Of a stretch of DNA of 64,000 nucleotides, positions 35,285 through 46,000 are shown piece by piece (the stretch's first letter is position 1; each line of letters starts with the position of its first letter). The notes beneath the pieces were generated by a model. The model was given only the letters and a program-made list of their open reading frames with translations. It did no database searches and was not told the origin of the DNA. The position numbers and the translations under genes are program-made. The DNA is from Nematostella vectensis (taxonomy: Eukaryota; Cnidaria; Anthozoa; Actiniaria; Edwardsiidae), in NCBI RefSeq assembly GCF_932526225.1, contig NC_064040.1:17424994-17488993 (forward strand), given 5' to 3'.

Positions 35285-36384
35285 GTTGCATTGTTGTTTC
35301 CTGGTGTGTGTGTGTGTGTGTGTGTGTGTGGGGGGTATCATTTCTTAATACATTTTTGTACATGAATCAATTCTGATTCAAATTACTAACAACTCACCAG
35401 ACTCTTGATTTGCTCTACCAGTCTCTCCTTGAAAGAGAACTGGGCTCCTGGAACTTGTCCTGGAGTGGGCCTGATGTTGAACTGTTTATTGAGCTCTGCG
35501 TGACACTGTTTTATGATATAGCCTCTTGGGAAGCCATCGACTATGCTTGACACCTTTTGGATAAAATCATCCCCAACACCAAATTTGTCCATCAAAAATA
35601 GAACACTTTCTACAGTGGCTTTGTCATTTTCATTAAGTGACAGGTATAGGGCATTCTGGCCTGTTGTTTTGGATCCACCTTGACATGCTGTTGACAAGTC
35701 CAGATTGTAGTTTTTCTCATTGACAGAGTCAGTTACTTGGAGAAAATCAAGCTCTAAGCCAAGCAATTCTACAAATGCAAGTGCTTTCACTGCTTTATTT
35801 TTTAGTATTTTTATTTTTCGGTTTTTACTTTGTTCGGTCTTTAATTCAGGGATGGGGGTCCCCACATTTGCATCGCATGTTTCCCTCTTCAAGTGCCTAA
35901 TTTGCTGTCTAAAGGAGTCATTATTACCCTTGAGCCGTCGCACCTCATCTTTCAAGGCTGTAACTAGTTCATCACGTTCTGCAATGGAAGAAGTTTCCTC
36001 GACTCGTTCTTCCACCAAATCCTTTATTTCTACAACTTCTTTCCTCAAGAGTCGGACTTTGCAAGCGCTGGTGCAAAAGTCCAAGCGCTGTTTCACCGAT
36101 CCCCGTACGTTTAGTTTCTTTTTCTGTGCCGAACTTCTCCTGCATAGATCGTCCAATCTTTTTTCAAGTAAGACGCTTTTTGAACTGATCTTCAGAGTGG
36201 CCCCTATAGACTTGTGTAGCAGGTCGATGTACCGAATGTCCTTCGTTTTGATTAAATACCAGCCAGCAAGGAGGGGTCGCATCGTTTTCTGCAAGGCGTT
36301 GCTTGTGCTCGTACCTGGAGTCACTTTCCGTCAGTAAAAAACTCGAAGAATGGATCCGTCCTTTGTAATATATCCGACATAGTG

Positions 36385-37240
36385 TGTTGTCAGAATGAAA
36401 ACCTACCGACTGGCGTTTTTGTTTCCTCGTTACGTCGCCATTTCTTTGATTACTCAGTCATTATAAACTGTATACATTGCGTAGTATTTTTTTCTACGCG
36501 CGTACTACGATGAAACTACAACTTCATTCATGAACTACCTGCCAATGAAATTCCCGCTAAATTTCAAAATGATTGACAGATAAAGCCTGGAGAGGGACGG
36601 CCTTTAGCTATACAGGGCTCCCAGCAGTCTTAGACAATTCGTAGCAACATCAACAGCCAGTTTTCAAAGAGATGGCGCGCGATAAAATGCTTCAACTTTC
36701 TCGACAAACGTTCGACTTGTCATTCGAATGTCAGGAAACTACGAACAAAACTTCAAGGGAGATGTGGAAATCATGCGTTTTATATCGCAAAAACCGAATT
36801 ACGATGAAGCGGTAAAGACAATCTTCTCGATGAAGACTCAAGGTAAACATGTCTTTATTATGATTCCGATGCAGGTTTTGAGCCAAGAGATATTATTACT
36901 GAGTGCTAGGTTTTATTTCAAGGGTATCTGAGACAAATTTACGTTATTTTATTCAGATGCATTTAGCGAACAACACAATGAAAACGCTATTTTTAAAACC
37001 TACAAAACCGAACTATTTTTTCATTATGTGTCGAACATTATTCTATATCTGTTATGTTAAATCTTTGAAAAATACGATTCCGATGCAGGTTTTTTCATTT
37101 TCACATGAGGATACGGTTAAAAATTCGTTTTAGGGTTATGCGTAAGTCATTTCTTAACAAACTTCGTTGTTTCTTGAAAGCCGTTAGTTCAACTTCTGGT
37201 TATTAGCGCGCATGCGCGTGGTTCAATATTTCTGGCAATA
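36385..37240 (+). other. Right end of the inserted segment; possible divergent short exon
   Basis: A plus-strand frame MSGNYEQNFKGDVEIM... from 36728 reaches a fair donor (ctcaag|gtaaac at about 36842) and diverges from the RAG1-like gene, suggesting a second small gene or a bidirectional promoter. An overlapping frame starts at 36672, so the choice is uncertain. An 18-bp word gattccgatgcaggtttt is present twice (about 36863 and 37078). Nothing else is recognised. Confidence 0.3.
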
Positions 37241-38498
37241 CTTTACAATGCTTGATGTGCAAGCTCTGCAACTCTCTTCCTTACGACTGTCGGTATCACA
37301 ATTTTGGTTCCACGCAGGATGACGTGCCAAAGGTATGTCAACTCGTTCCTGACGGGTAGGTACTGTTTGGGAGCATCAGTCCAGTTTCCGCTTAACAAGC
37401 ACTTCCTCACTGCTTGTAGTTCCACATCCTCAATAGAAGAAGCTTTCTCTACCTATTTTACTGCTTTCAAAGTAACTGCACGCACATGTTCATCATCATG
37501 TCGGTATCTCTTAGTAGGCACTTGCTTGGACAACCGAGAAAGGGCATCTGCTATGTTGTCGACGTTACGTAGCGCACTCTGTAGTTGTAAGGTTGGAGAC
37601 GCAGAACACTTCTTTCGATGCGTTCTGATGGCTAAGATCTGCTGGAATAAATAATCTTCAATGGCTCATGGTCAGTGACAAGGTCAAAAGTCTCTAGCCC
37701 TTGGTGATACAGATTAAACCTCTCAAACCCCCACACGATGGATAATGCTTCTTTCTCCGTTTGACTATAGCGCCTTTCAACGTCGCATAGGCTGCCACTT
37801 GCATAACATACTGCTCTGCTAACACCGTCCTTTTCCTGGATAAGCACAGCTCCGAGTCCGACTGGGCTGGCATCGGTACTACACTTGTGTGAGCATCTCT
37901 ATAAAAGTAGACCGACACTGGAGCATCAACTAGGGCTTTCTTTAGAAACTCAAAAGCATTTTGTTGTTCTCCCTCCCACTAAAAGGGTGCCTATTGTCTT
38001 GTAACTGCTCTAAGTTGTTCTGCAATAGTGGCAAAATTGGGAATGGAACACGAAATGAACCCAACCAGAAGTCGGTGGGGTCGCTTCTAGCACTGCTCCA
38101 ACTCTCTCACTGGTAGGACCGATTCCATACTTAGACAACAGCAGACCCATGAAAACGACTTTGTTCATTCTAAAGGAACATTTATCTGAATCCAGGGTAA
38201 GTTTCTCTGCCCAGCCGTCTGATTACATTTTCTAGGTTCCTGTCATGGTCTTCTTTGTCTTTACAATGTACTACTAAGTCATCTGCTATGTTCTGAACCC
38301 CTTCGATCCCTGCAAGTACTTGCCTTTCTATCTGCTGATATTTCTCCGGGGCTGAAATTACTCCAAACATTAACCTTTTGTAAAGGAATAGCCCATCGTG
38401 AGAAGCGATAGTTGTTATATACCGCGCTCCTTCATCTAACTCTGTCCTAGGCGCAGATGGAGTTTTGAAAACATGGTACTCCCATTGATATTATCTAA

Positions 38499-39238
38499 GG
38501 GCCCGGTCGCACTAGCAACATGTTCAGGAGATGTCAGGGACATTTAGGTGTACAAGTTTGTACCGTGACATCTACGCACTATCAGACATTCTTAAGGTCG
38601 CACTGGTTGCAACATCTGTGGATCACGAGCCCTAAAAATAACATCGTATGTCATTCATCTGCGTTTCCTTCGCGCGCGGGAGATTTGAAGAGCAAATACT
38701 CTCTGCATACTGCACGTCTGCATATTAAGTCATGAATAGAAAAAAATCTGCTGCTTTTCGTTTGGATGTACCTATACATCGTGCTGCGTTAGTCGGATAC
38801 ATAGCTGTTACTGTTACTCAGTTAATTGCAAATGTAGTTGTGTATTATGCACCGAAAGCGAAGACGTACATGTTTGGCTTAGAATTGACCGTTCCTCACG
38901 CCGCCAGATTGTTGGAAATAAGGGATTTCTGTAGGGATTCACCTCTAGCTTTGAAGGCGAATCGAAGGTTGCTATTTGAGACCATTTACGTTTTTCGTGT
39001 GAGTGACGTTCTTTGCGCGATAAGAATAAAAAAAAAACAGAATTCCCCCTATATCAGGTAGATGTCCTGCCCTGGGGCAGGACATCGGCTCCTTGATGTT
39101 TTGTCCCGCCGTCCAATTTGTTGTGTTGCGTAAAAACATAGGCCGCACTTGGCTTCGTAACATGTCACGGACATCTGTCAGTTTTTGAGCTTATCTAAAC
39201 AGAGATGTCCTGAACATCCTGCTAGTGAGACCGGGCCC
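38499..39238. mobile_element. 740-bp non-autonomous PIF/Harbinger-like element with TAA duplication
   Basis: Inverted ends: left gggcccggtcgcactagcaa, right (reverse complement) gggcccggtctcactagcag, extending imperfectly over about 36 bp (atgttcagga...). A 3-bp TAA flanks both sides (38496-38498 and 39239-39241), as expected for PIF/Harbinger. It interrupts the gypsy-A reverse transcriptase between the codons for DMRRAN...EVL-type and FSKL-type segments. Its only longer frame (38732-39061) has no transposase motif. Confidence 0.88.
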
Positions 39239-39696
39239 TAAGACTTCATCTATTGTTGCTTTGAGAATCCTTCTCTGATGATCGCGTCATTAGCACGACG
39301 CATGTCCACACATAGGCGGATGTCTCCTGACGGTTAGGGTGCAATAACTATGGGACTAACCCAGAAGGTGGGGCCCTCAACCCTTCTACTATGTCTTTCT
39401 CTATGGGCTTTTCTACTTTAGTGGTGACTTTTCCACGGAGCGCAAAGGCGAGAGAGCGACAGAGCCAGAGTCAATTAGTGCATCCTTCCTGATTCCATTG
39501 GTACTACTGGCTCATCAGAAACAGCATGTACGTTTTTCTTGTCTTCTGTCAAACTAACTGCTGTCGCTTGAGTAGTCTTGGTTTTCAACATGATTTGTTT
39601 AACCACGTTGTTGGATCCCACGACTTCCACCACGACCACAGTAGTCTCCACGTGCACCTCGGTTTCTGCTTAGCTCTTCATCAGCGGCCTGTACAG

Positions 39697-40861
39697 GACC
39701 CGAAATGATCCCAGGACCCGAAACGATCCCCAAAAGTTCCCCAACTGATCCCGGGACCCGAAACGATCCCAAGAGTCCCCGAAATGAACCCCAAGGAATT
39801 ACAGTAATGGACAACTAAAGAAATGTGTAAGGATTGGCTTTCAGTTTTAAAAACACATGAAACATTTAGCTTTGTTTGTGTTATTAAAAGGGAATTTACA
39901 TTAACTAAAACTATAGTATTAAGATTTTAATATACGACTGCGGGGGAATACAGTGGTTGAGTCAGAAATTGGGGTCAACTAACAATTCTTTGTGATAGTA
40001 ACTTGAAGAGCCCGGCGTGGATAAATCATTTTTACATTACAAGCTATAAAAGAAAGTCTTTACAGATAGGACATGCTGCTTTTTATAGGAAGCGAAATGT
40101 TTTAAAGTTTTTTTTTTGGCATGTTTGTTTTCGGTGAATGAAAGACTATCATATCATGAGATCATACCGGGGTGTACGCACGACTACATGAGGAAGTTTA
40201 AAACTCAAATAATATTGCTTTTAACAAAAGCCACATCCTCTTAACATTTTGCATCGGTAGTAGAAAGGTTGTTCGAGTGTATAACTCAGTATGCTTTTGT
40301 CATTCCATCTTCTCGGCCAAACCGGCTGCCTAAAATGTGTCGGTAAATATTCGCTCGTGTGAACATGGATTTCGTGGTGAAATACATGATTAGGTTGTCG
40401 AATGAATATTAATTTTTAGGGGTGATGTTTACCGGAAATGAGATTTATAGTGTCAGAGTCATGTGTCGGAACTGCAAAATGTTTAGAGTGTGATGGAAGG
40501 TCAAAAGTTTGAATGATCTGAGCAAAGCTGTGCTATGTTTATACATGCTGTATTTCTTTCAGTAGCAATTAAAAGTTGTGTATTTGTTTTAGACTCTGTT
40601 TATGGGTTTAACGCCGGGCAATGTAATGAATAGAAGTATTGTGTTGAAATTTAATATTTTTAAGTCACGTTGTTTAGAAATCGAGTCGCTGTTAACCCTT
40701 AATTATGCTTCAAGAATTGCAAGTATTTCTTCTGCTTTCCCTTTGTCCATTACCATAATTCGTTGGGGTTGATTTCGGGGACTCCTCGGTATCGTTTTGG
40801 ATCCGAGGATCAGTTGGGGTACTTTTGGGGACCATTTCGGGTCCTGGGATCATTTCGGGTC
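39697..40861. mobile_element. 1165-bp element with ~118-bp inverted repeats, 8-bp palindromic flank
   Basis: The left 118 bp (gacccgaaatgatcccagga ...) and right 118 bp are near-identical inverted copies ending gggtc. Each arm has internal repeats of ggacccgaaacgatcc. The 8-bp word CTGTACAG flanks both ends (39689-39696, 40862-40869). It fits the hAT pattern of an 8-bp duplication with T at 2 and A at 7, but it is a palindrome, so it might instead be the outermost part of the repeats. The interior codes for nothing. It interrupts gypsy-A just after the CCHC knuckle. Confidence 0.85.
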
Positions 40862-41714
40862 CTGTACAGGCCTTTTCTCCTTTACAGCAAGCTGCAAAAT
40901 GACCAGATTTAAAACATTTAGCACATTCCTTCCCTCTTGCTGGACAACTATCTTTCTTGATGTGCCCCTTTTTCCCACAGACGACTTTTCTTCTTCTAAC
41001 TCTGGATGATTTTACAGCATTCACATCTCCACTCTGAGGCTTTGACCCACTGGTCATAATCTTTCGCTTGTAAATTTGCAGTCTCCCATGCACAAACTTT
41101 TTCAAGGGCTTGTTCTAGAGTTATGTTCTTCGTTTCCAACAGTCATTTCTTCAGTTCCAGATTTTTAACTCGTTCTATGAGCTGGTCTCGTAAATTATCC
41201 TCCAGAGCGGTTCCAAAATTGCAATGCGCTGCTTGTTTTTGCAGACGTACTGTGAACTGGTCAGCGGTCTCGCCTTCGGTGGGCGCCATTTGCCGAAACA
41301 TGTGTCTCTCGTACGGGAAATTATCGTCAGTTTGGAAGTGATTATCCAGCTTTCTAATCGCTTTCGCGAATGCATTATCTTTCTCGGGTACTGGGCCAGG
41401 GTCTTGAAGGTCTTCGAACAGGCGAAATGTAATAGCCGAGCGGTTTTCTTCTGCGCGTCGGTAAGACTTTGCACTTCGGCGTAATACTTGAAAGCTCGTT
41501 TCCATTTTCTCCGTCTTTCCGCCCCCTGAAAAGCTGGGCCCGATAAATCTAAGACTGGAAGATATTTTCCAGGCATCCTACAATATTCGCGGAGGCCACT
41601 AAGGCCTGAAGAAATCGGAGCAAAACAACAGCAAGTCGCTTCAACAAATTTCTTTACTCTAACAAAATGTCACGTGACGCGTAATACAGGAAACCCAACT
41701 ACACTACACATACC

Positions 41715-41910
41715 TTACGGGTTTTGTAGATGGTGGTGAAGATGGTGGTGAGGATAAAGGTATAGATTGTGGTTGGGATGGTGGTCAAGAAGGCGTTGTA
41801 GATGCTGGTGTTGATGGTGGTGTTGTGTGTGTGTTGGTGGTAGATATGGTGGTGAAGATGACGGCGTAGATGGTTTTGTAGATGGTGGTGAGGATGATGG
41901 GAAAGATAGA
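41715..41910. repeat. GATGGTGGT-type minisatellite, right copy
   Basis: Contains gtagatatggtggtgaagat followed by gacggcgtagatgg, closely matching the left array (26580 region). The two arrays bracket gypsy-A. Confidence 0.8.
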
Positions 41911-41980
41911 CACTTAATATTTCTTAAATTTCTAAACGAAAGTAAGCAAAGATTTGGTTTGGAGCTCCGTTTTTAGGTAA

Positions 41981-42240
41981 ATAGATAAACAGATAAACAG
42001 ATAAATAGATAAATAGATAAATAGATAAATAGATAAATAGATAAATAGATAAATAGATAAATAGATAAATAGATAAATAGATAAATAGATAAATAGATAA
42101 ATAGATAAATAGATAAATAGATAAATAGATTAATAGATAAATAGATAAATAGATAAATAGATTAATAGATAAATAGATAAATAGATAAATAGATGAATAG
42201 ATAAATAGATAAACTGATAAATAGATAAATAGATAAAAAG
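41981..42240. repeat. (GATAAATA)n octanucleotide array
   Basis: About 30 copies of gataaata with rare changes (gattaata, gatgaata, gataaact). It sits inside a second copy of the dispersed repeat seen at 15801-15965. The minus frame encoding repeated FIYLSIYL is an artefact. Confidence 0.97.
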
Positions 42241-42261
42241 ATAAATGGATAAAATGGATAT

Positions 42262-42420
42262 GTGGGGTTAACAAGTTGGTTGTGTGATATGTGAAATCGT
42301 TGACATCGTCAAAAACAAATATAATAATAGTACTTAATAATACTTAATAATAGTAAGCAAAGATTTGGTTTGGAGCTCCATTTTTAGGTATAAATCTATG
42401 TATTAACTCATGGATGATAA
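42262..42420. repeat. Dispersed repeat, copy 2
   Basis: Shares gttgacatcgtcaaaaac, agcaaagatttggt and ttggagctcc with 15801-15965. The last two words also occur at 41940-41975, so the octamer array expanded between two partial copies. Confidence 0.6.
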
Positions 42421-42721
42421 GCATAAACTCTCAGATTCGTGACTTCACTTCATTTTTTGTCAGATATTTTTTTATAGTTATACAAATACAATTTAATAGT
42501 TTTGAAGTCACGAGGATTACTCAAACCTAACATTTTGGTATTTTGGAAATCAATACAAGTTTGTTATGACTAAACAAAAGCATGAACATATATTTTGCTT
42601 TCTCCCCTGTCCCTCATTAAAAAGTTCCACTATTTTACGTTTGCTTCCCCCTTAAATTATCCACGGGTTTTTTTGGAGGATATCATATCAGGTGTAAAGG
42701 GGGTGTCATATAGATGTCAAG

Positions 42722-42930
42722 GGGTCCTGTTGCTGTCCTGTTGCTGAAACACCGTTTCTATTCTTGTATCTCTAGCGCTTCCTGTTTCTGAAACACTGTT
42801 TCTATTCTTGTATCTCTAGTGCTTCCTGTTGCTGAAACACCGTTTCTATTCTTGTATCTCTAGCGCTTCCTGTTTCTGAAACACTGTTTCTATTCTTGTA
42901 TCTCTAGTGCTTCCTGTTGCTGAAACACTG
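42722..42930. repeat. 44-bp tandem repeat in an alternating A/B dimer, about 4.7 copies
   Basis: Units contain gaaacaccgtttctattctt then gtatctctag. Type A has gttgctgaaacaccg with agcgctt, and type B has gtttctgaaacactg with agtgctt. They alternate, giving an 88-bp higher-order unit. Confidence 0.9.
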
Positions 42931-42949
42931 TTTCGTCAAGTGAAACGAA

Positions 42950-43000
42950 ATGGTAACACCTACCTCATTTGGTTGGTCAGACCAATCGAAACGCAAAAAG
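42950..43000 (+). other. Possible small first coding exon
   Basis: ATG followed by 17 codons (MVTPTSFGWSDQSKRKK) ends exactly at a strong donor (aaaaag|gtaagc). No downstream exon was found. Weak evidence. Confidence 0.2.
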
Positions 43001-46000
43001 GTAAGCCCCCTGATCTTTATGCTGGGTGGCGTATTGTTAGCGTTGCTACCAATATCATGGTGTTTGAAGGGCTTGTCTTCAACTATTTTTATCTACGGAA
43101 TAGTCCATGTGTCGAAACCCGCAATGCGTCATGGGTCTCAGATGGATAGGAAAATAGGCGTAGATAAAAGAAATACCTGGTTTGGAATTACCGTGCCTTT
43201 GAGAGACCACGATATATCCATTTTTACGTCAGCTATGAACTCCTGCGGCCTACAACACATTCTCGAGTGCAACCTTATTTCCTTATTTGAAATAGGCGAA
43301 TGGGCAATTTGTAACACCTTAGAAAAGCCACGGATGAGGTGAATTGTTATTATCAAATGTTGGAGTGCTAGGGCCAATCCATAAAAACAAGAATCACTAA
43401 TTGTAGTAATTAAAAAAATAGTACATCCGGGTGTGGGGCTTTTTATCCGGGTCGCAGGAAAAACATCCGATGGGGAATAACTAACGAGTTAGATTTATAG
43501 AATAAATATCAGTGGATCTATGGGTTGGTCTGCAGAAAAATAATGCAAGGGCCAATAATCTATACAAAAAAAAACATTTCATTAGAATTAGTTCAATTTC
43601 AGGTCATTCTTATTTTAATTATTATTATGTTGCCGACAAGAACACTCTTTTCAATTTCAACAGAATACACTTCAACCAGTTTATTTTCATATTTATAGTA
43701 GAAAAGACGAAAGATATTCTCCCGTCCTAATACTTCTTAGCAAATGATTACCCTGTAATGAAGCATTGTATCAGTATTAGATGCCAGTCCTTCGTGTCCA
43801 TCATGCGCCCTACTTCTGTCTCTCTAAAGGGTTTTCAGCAACTTATTTGTGTATTAACCCAAAAGGGACAGCACAAACGGGAACATGCGAGTCGAGAACG
43901 CTATAATGGTCCATAATATTTGAAAATCACCGCTTTTCAAGACTCTGCAACGCTATCCACGCTACTCAAAACTTCCGATGCCATACTAGGCAATCACTAG
44001 ATGCCATCCGCACCAGAACGCGTTACTCAAGTACTAGCTACTAGGCAATCCCTAACACACTTTACGAAGCTCGCAATACAAATATGGCTTCTAACGGTTA
44101 TTCAAAAGACTATTTCAAAGATAATGATGATGATTATTAAAACTGTTGAAGTAAAACTCTAAAGAGAAGGAAACACTCCCACGTGAATTTGACATCACCG
44201 AGTTTAGTCTAAGCCGTGGAACCACAAATATCGCCATCCCTTTTGCGCCTGCGCGCAGGTTGACCTTGTTCCTCACTTTTTTCTATCATTCTTGCTTTTC
44301 TTAGATTTAAATTACACGCCGATATTTAGAAGTACTGGAGTGTTTCTGATCACTCATCTCTAATAAAACGGTAGTGGAAAATCCTGATTGAAACAGTGAT
44401 AGTTTGATCATTGCTTGGCATGGCCGCACCCTCCAAGAACCGATTGAGTGTGAAGGTATTAATAAGGGCTACAAACCCAGGTATTGACCCGCTTATTGTA
44501 CAGAGACTGTTTGCTTTTGTTCGGCATCTGGATTATTACAAATTTGAAAAATTGAGAATATGATGACAGACACAAATACTTAGCTCCGCTCCAATCAAGA
44601 TTTAAAATCATATTTTCTTATAGAGATTGGGAATGTTGTGTGTCTAGTATAGGAATAAATGCTTCAGTTTTTTTTATAAACGATTGCAAACTTTAAGAAC
44701 TCCAAACTAACAAATATTTATACATGAAAGATCAATGATACGTTATAAGCATCAGTCTCTACCATGCACTATCTATAAGCGCGGAACATGCTGCTAAGCC
44801 CAACAAAGGAATCCCGCCTATCTAAACTATGATCTGTATTTCACAGATCTTTGGAACATTGAAAGACAAGTTTATTTATATAAAAAAAAAAACTATACCG
44901 ATTAAACGTAGGAGTAAGAACCCCAAGCTTAATCTGATAGGGAAAAGGAACACGTTGTCCCACTAAATAAATAGCTTCCGCATTGAAGACACTCGTCATT
45001 TACCATAAAGGGAACGTTTCGTTATTGACTAAACGCGAATAAAACCCACAGACATTAAAGCTAATAACCTTTAATGAGTCAGCTAGAAATGTCTTAAGTA
45101 CAAGGTTAATGGTACTCTCGATGTTTGACTATGGAATGGGTATAAAGTCGGTAAATATTCCTTTCATTTACCTTAAATAATACTTCCTTTTGTTAAGAAG
45201 GAGCATTAGGTCCGCTTCGCAGACAATAACCCTCTCTCGTAACTTGGTTTGCTTGTTCTGGAGTTCTTAGAAAGCCCTTGCATTTCTAATTAAAAGTGAA
45301 GCTTGAAAGGTTTTTTTATGATAACATCATTTTCTCTTTCATTTTTTGTCCTGAGCAAGGTTTGTCAGGATATGAGAACCGTCAAATACAACAAATTACA
45401 CAATGGCAACTTAATACGTTAGGACAAAAACGATATTTTACAAATTGCAGGTTGCGGTTAACCCAAATCCACTATTCATTCTCGCTTGTGTTGTACATAT
45501 CACGTGGTTTATCGTCCGATGTGCTTCACACAGAATATTTCAGCAAATAATCACAGTTTTGAAATTTCTCAATCCAAAAAAGCATGTGTTTGTGGTGTAG
45601 AAATTACTCCCCTTTAAGGCATGGTGTACAGACTGCAATAACATACAAAAACCGATCTTACAACGTGCGACGAGAAAAAGAGATTCGCAGTATATTATGT
45701 AGCGTGCGACGTATTGCCTAGTTTAGTCACCTTGAAACACTGTATCGCGCGCCAAATCTTGCAGCGGCCACACAAAATTATCGAAAAAATGGGAAACATT
45801 TTCGAATTTTTATCATTCTTTTGATTCCTGAAAGATTACACTAGAGATCGTAATTGACATGCTGTTGAAAAAAAACAGCTAGCTCCCAAATAATTGCATT
45901 TTATTCAAAGCGCTGATTTCGATGAAAGCAGGGGAAGGAACAAGAAAGACGAATTACTAAAACCTCCACTTGCGGGTTTACATCTCTGGAGTTCATCATG

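Larger units (their letters stand above)
28405..36330 (-). pseudogene. RAG1-core-like (RAG1/Transib superfamily) gene, eight exons, with lesions
   Basis: Exons read by eye: E1 ~36326-35398, E2 30430-30295, E3 30198-30035, E4 29953-29874, E5 29801-29563, E6 ~29341(or 29376)-29101, E7 28842-28692, E8 28610-28405 (TAA). Phases match at every join except E5/E6, which I could not settle. E1 has a coiled-coil stretch and no obvious ATG at its 5' end. E2 has SGDGA (like RAG1 D600). E3 ends LGGDYK (like D708), and 19 residues on, E4 has CLWC (like C727/C730). E7 has HVAAYHVP (like H937/H942, H-x4-HVP), and 20 residues after the second His, E8 has GLEKNND, whose Glu falls at the E962 spacing. RAG1/Transib proteins cut DNA at terminal inverted repeats. 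Lesions: a one-base-type frameshift in E5 near 29708-29726 and an in-frame TAA at 28791-28789 in E7. Intron 1 holds gypsy-B. No RING or Kelch/RAG2-like part was seen. Confidence 0.8.
37241..41576 (-). pseudogene. gypsy-A, 5' half: gag, zinc knuckle, RT, RNase H, start of integrase
   Basis: Reading the minus strand from 41576: MPGKYLPVLDLSGPAFQGAE begins gag, which continues after a frameshift (about 41470) through ERHMFRQMAPTEGETADQF. A CCHC knuckle (CAKCFKSGHFAACC) lies near 40900-41000. RT is split by an insertion: DMRRANDAIIRE lies before 39242, and FSKL, LMFGVISAPEKYQ and IADDLVVHCKD follow below 38498. RNase H reads CYASGSL and TDHEPLKIIYSS (37632-37847). The integrase finger stops after ELAHQ and a shifted IVK near 37241. 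Several shifts and stops make it dead. Its missing integrase core is the fragment at 26700-27716. Confidence 0.88.

Noticed and set aside
36378-36384. CATAGTG, reverse complement of a Transib/RSS-type CACTATG heptamer, as the right end of the RAG1-like element
   Set aside because: No partner heptamer in the required orientation and no 5-bp duplication was found on the left side. A 7-bp word is expected by chance.
38732-39061. 109-codon frame inside the Harbinger-like element as a transposase remnant
   Set aside because: No DDE or Myb-like motif is visible; the element looks non-autonomous.
41924-42274. 116-codon minus frame rich in FIYLSIYL
   Set aside because: Translation of the (gataaata)n array.
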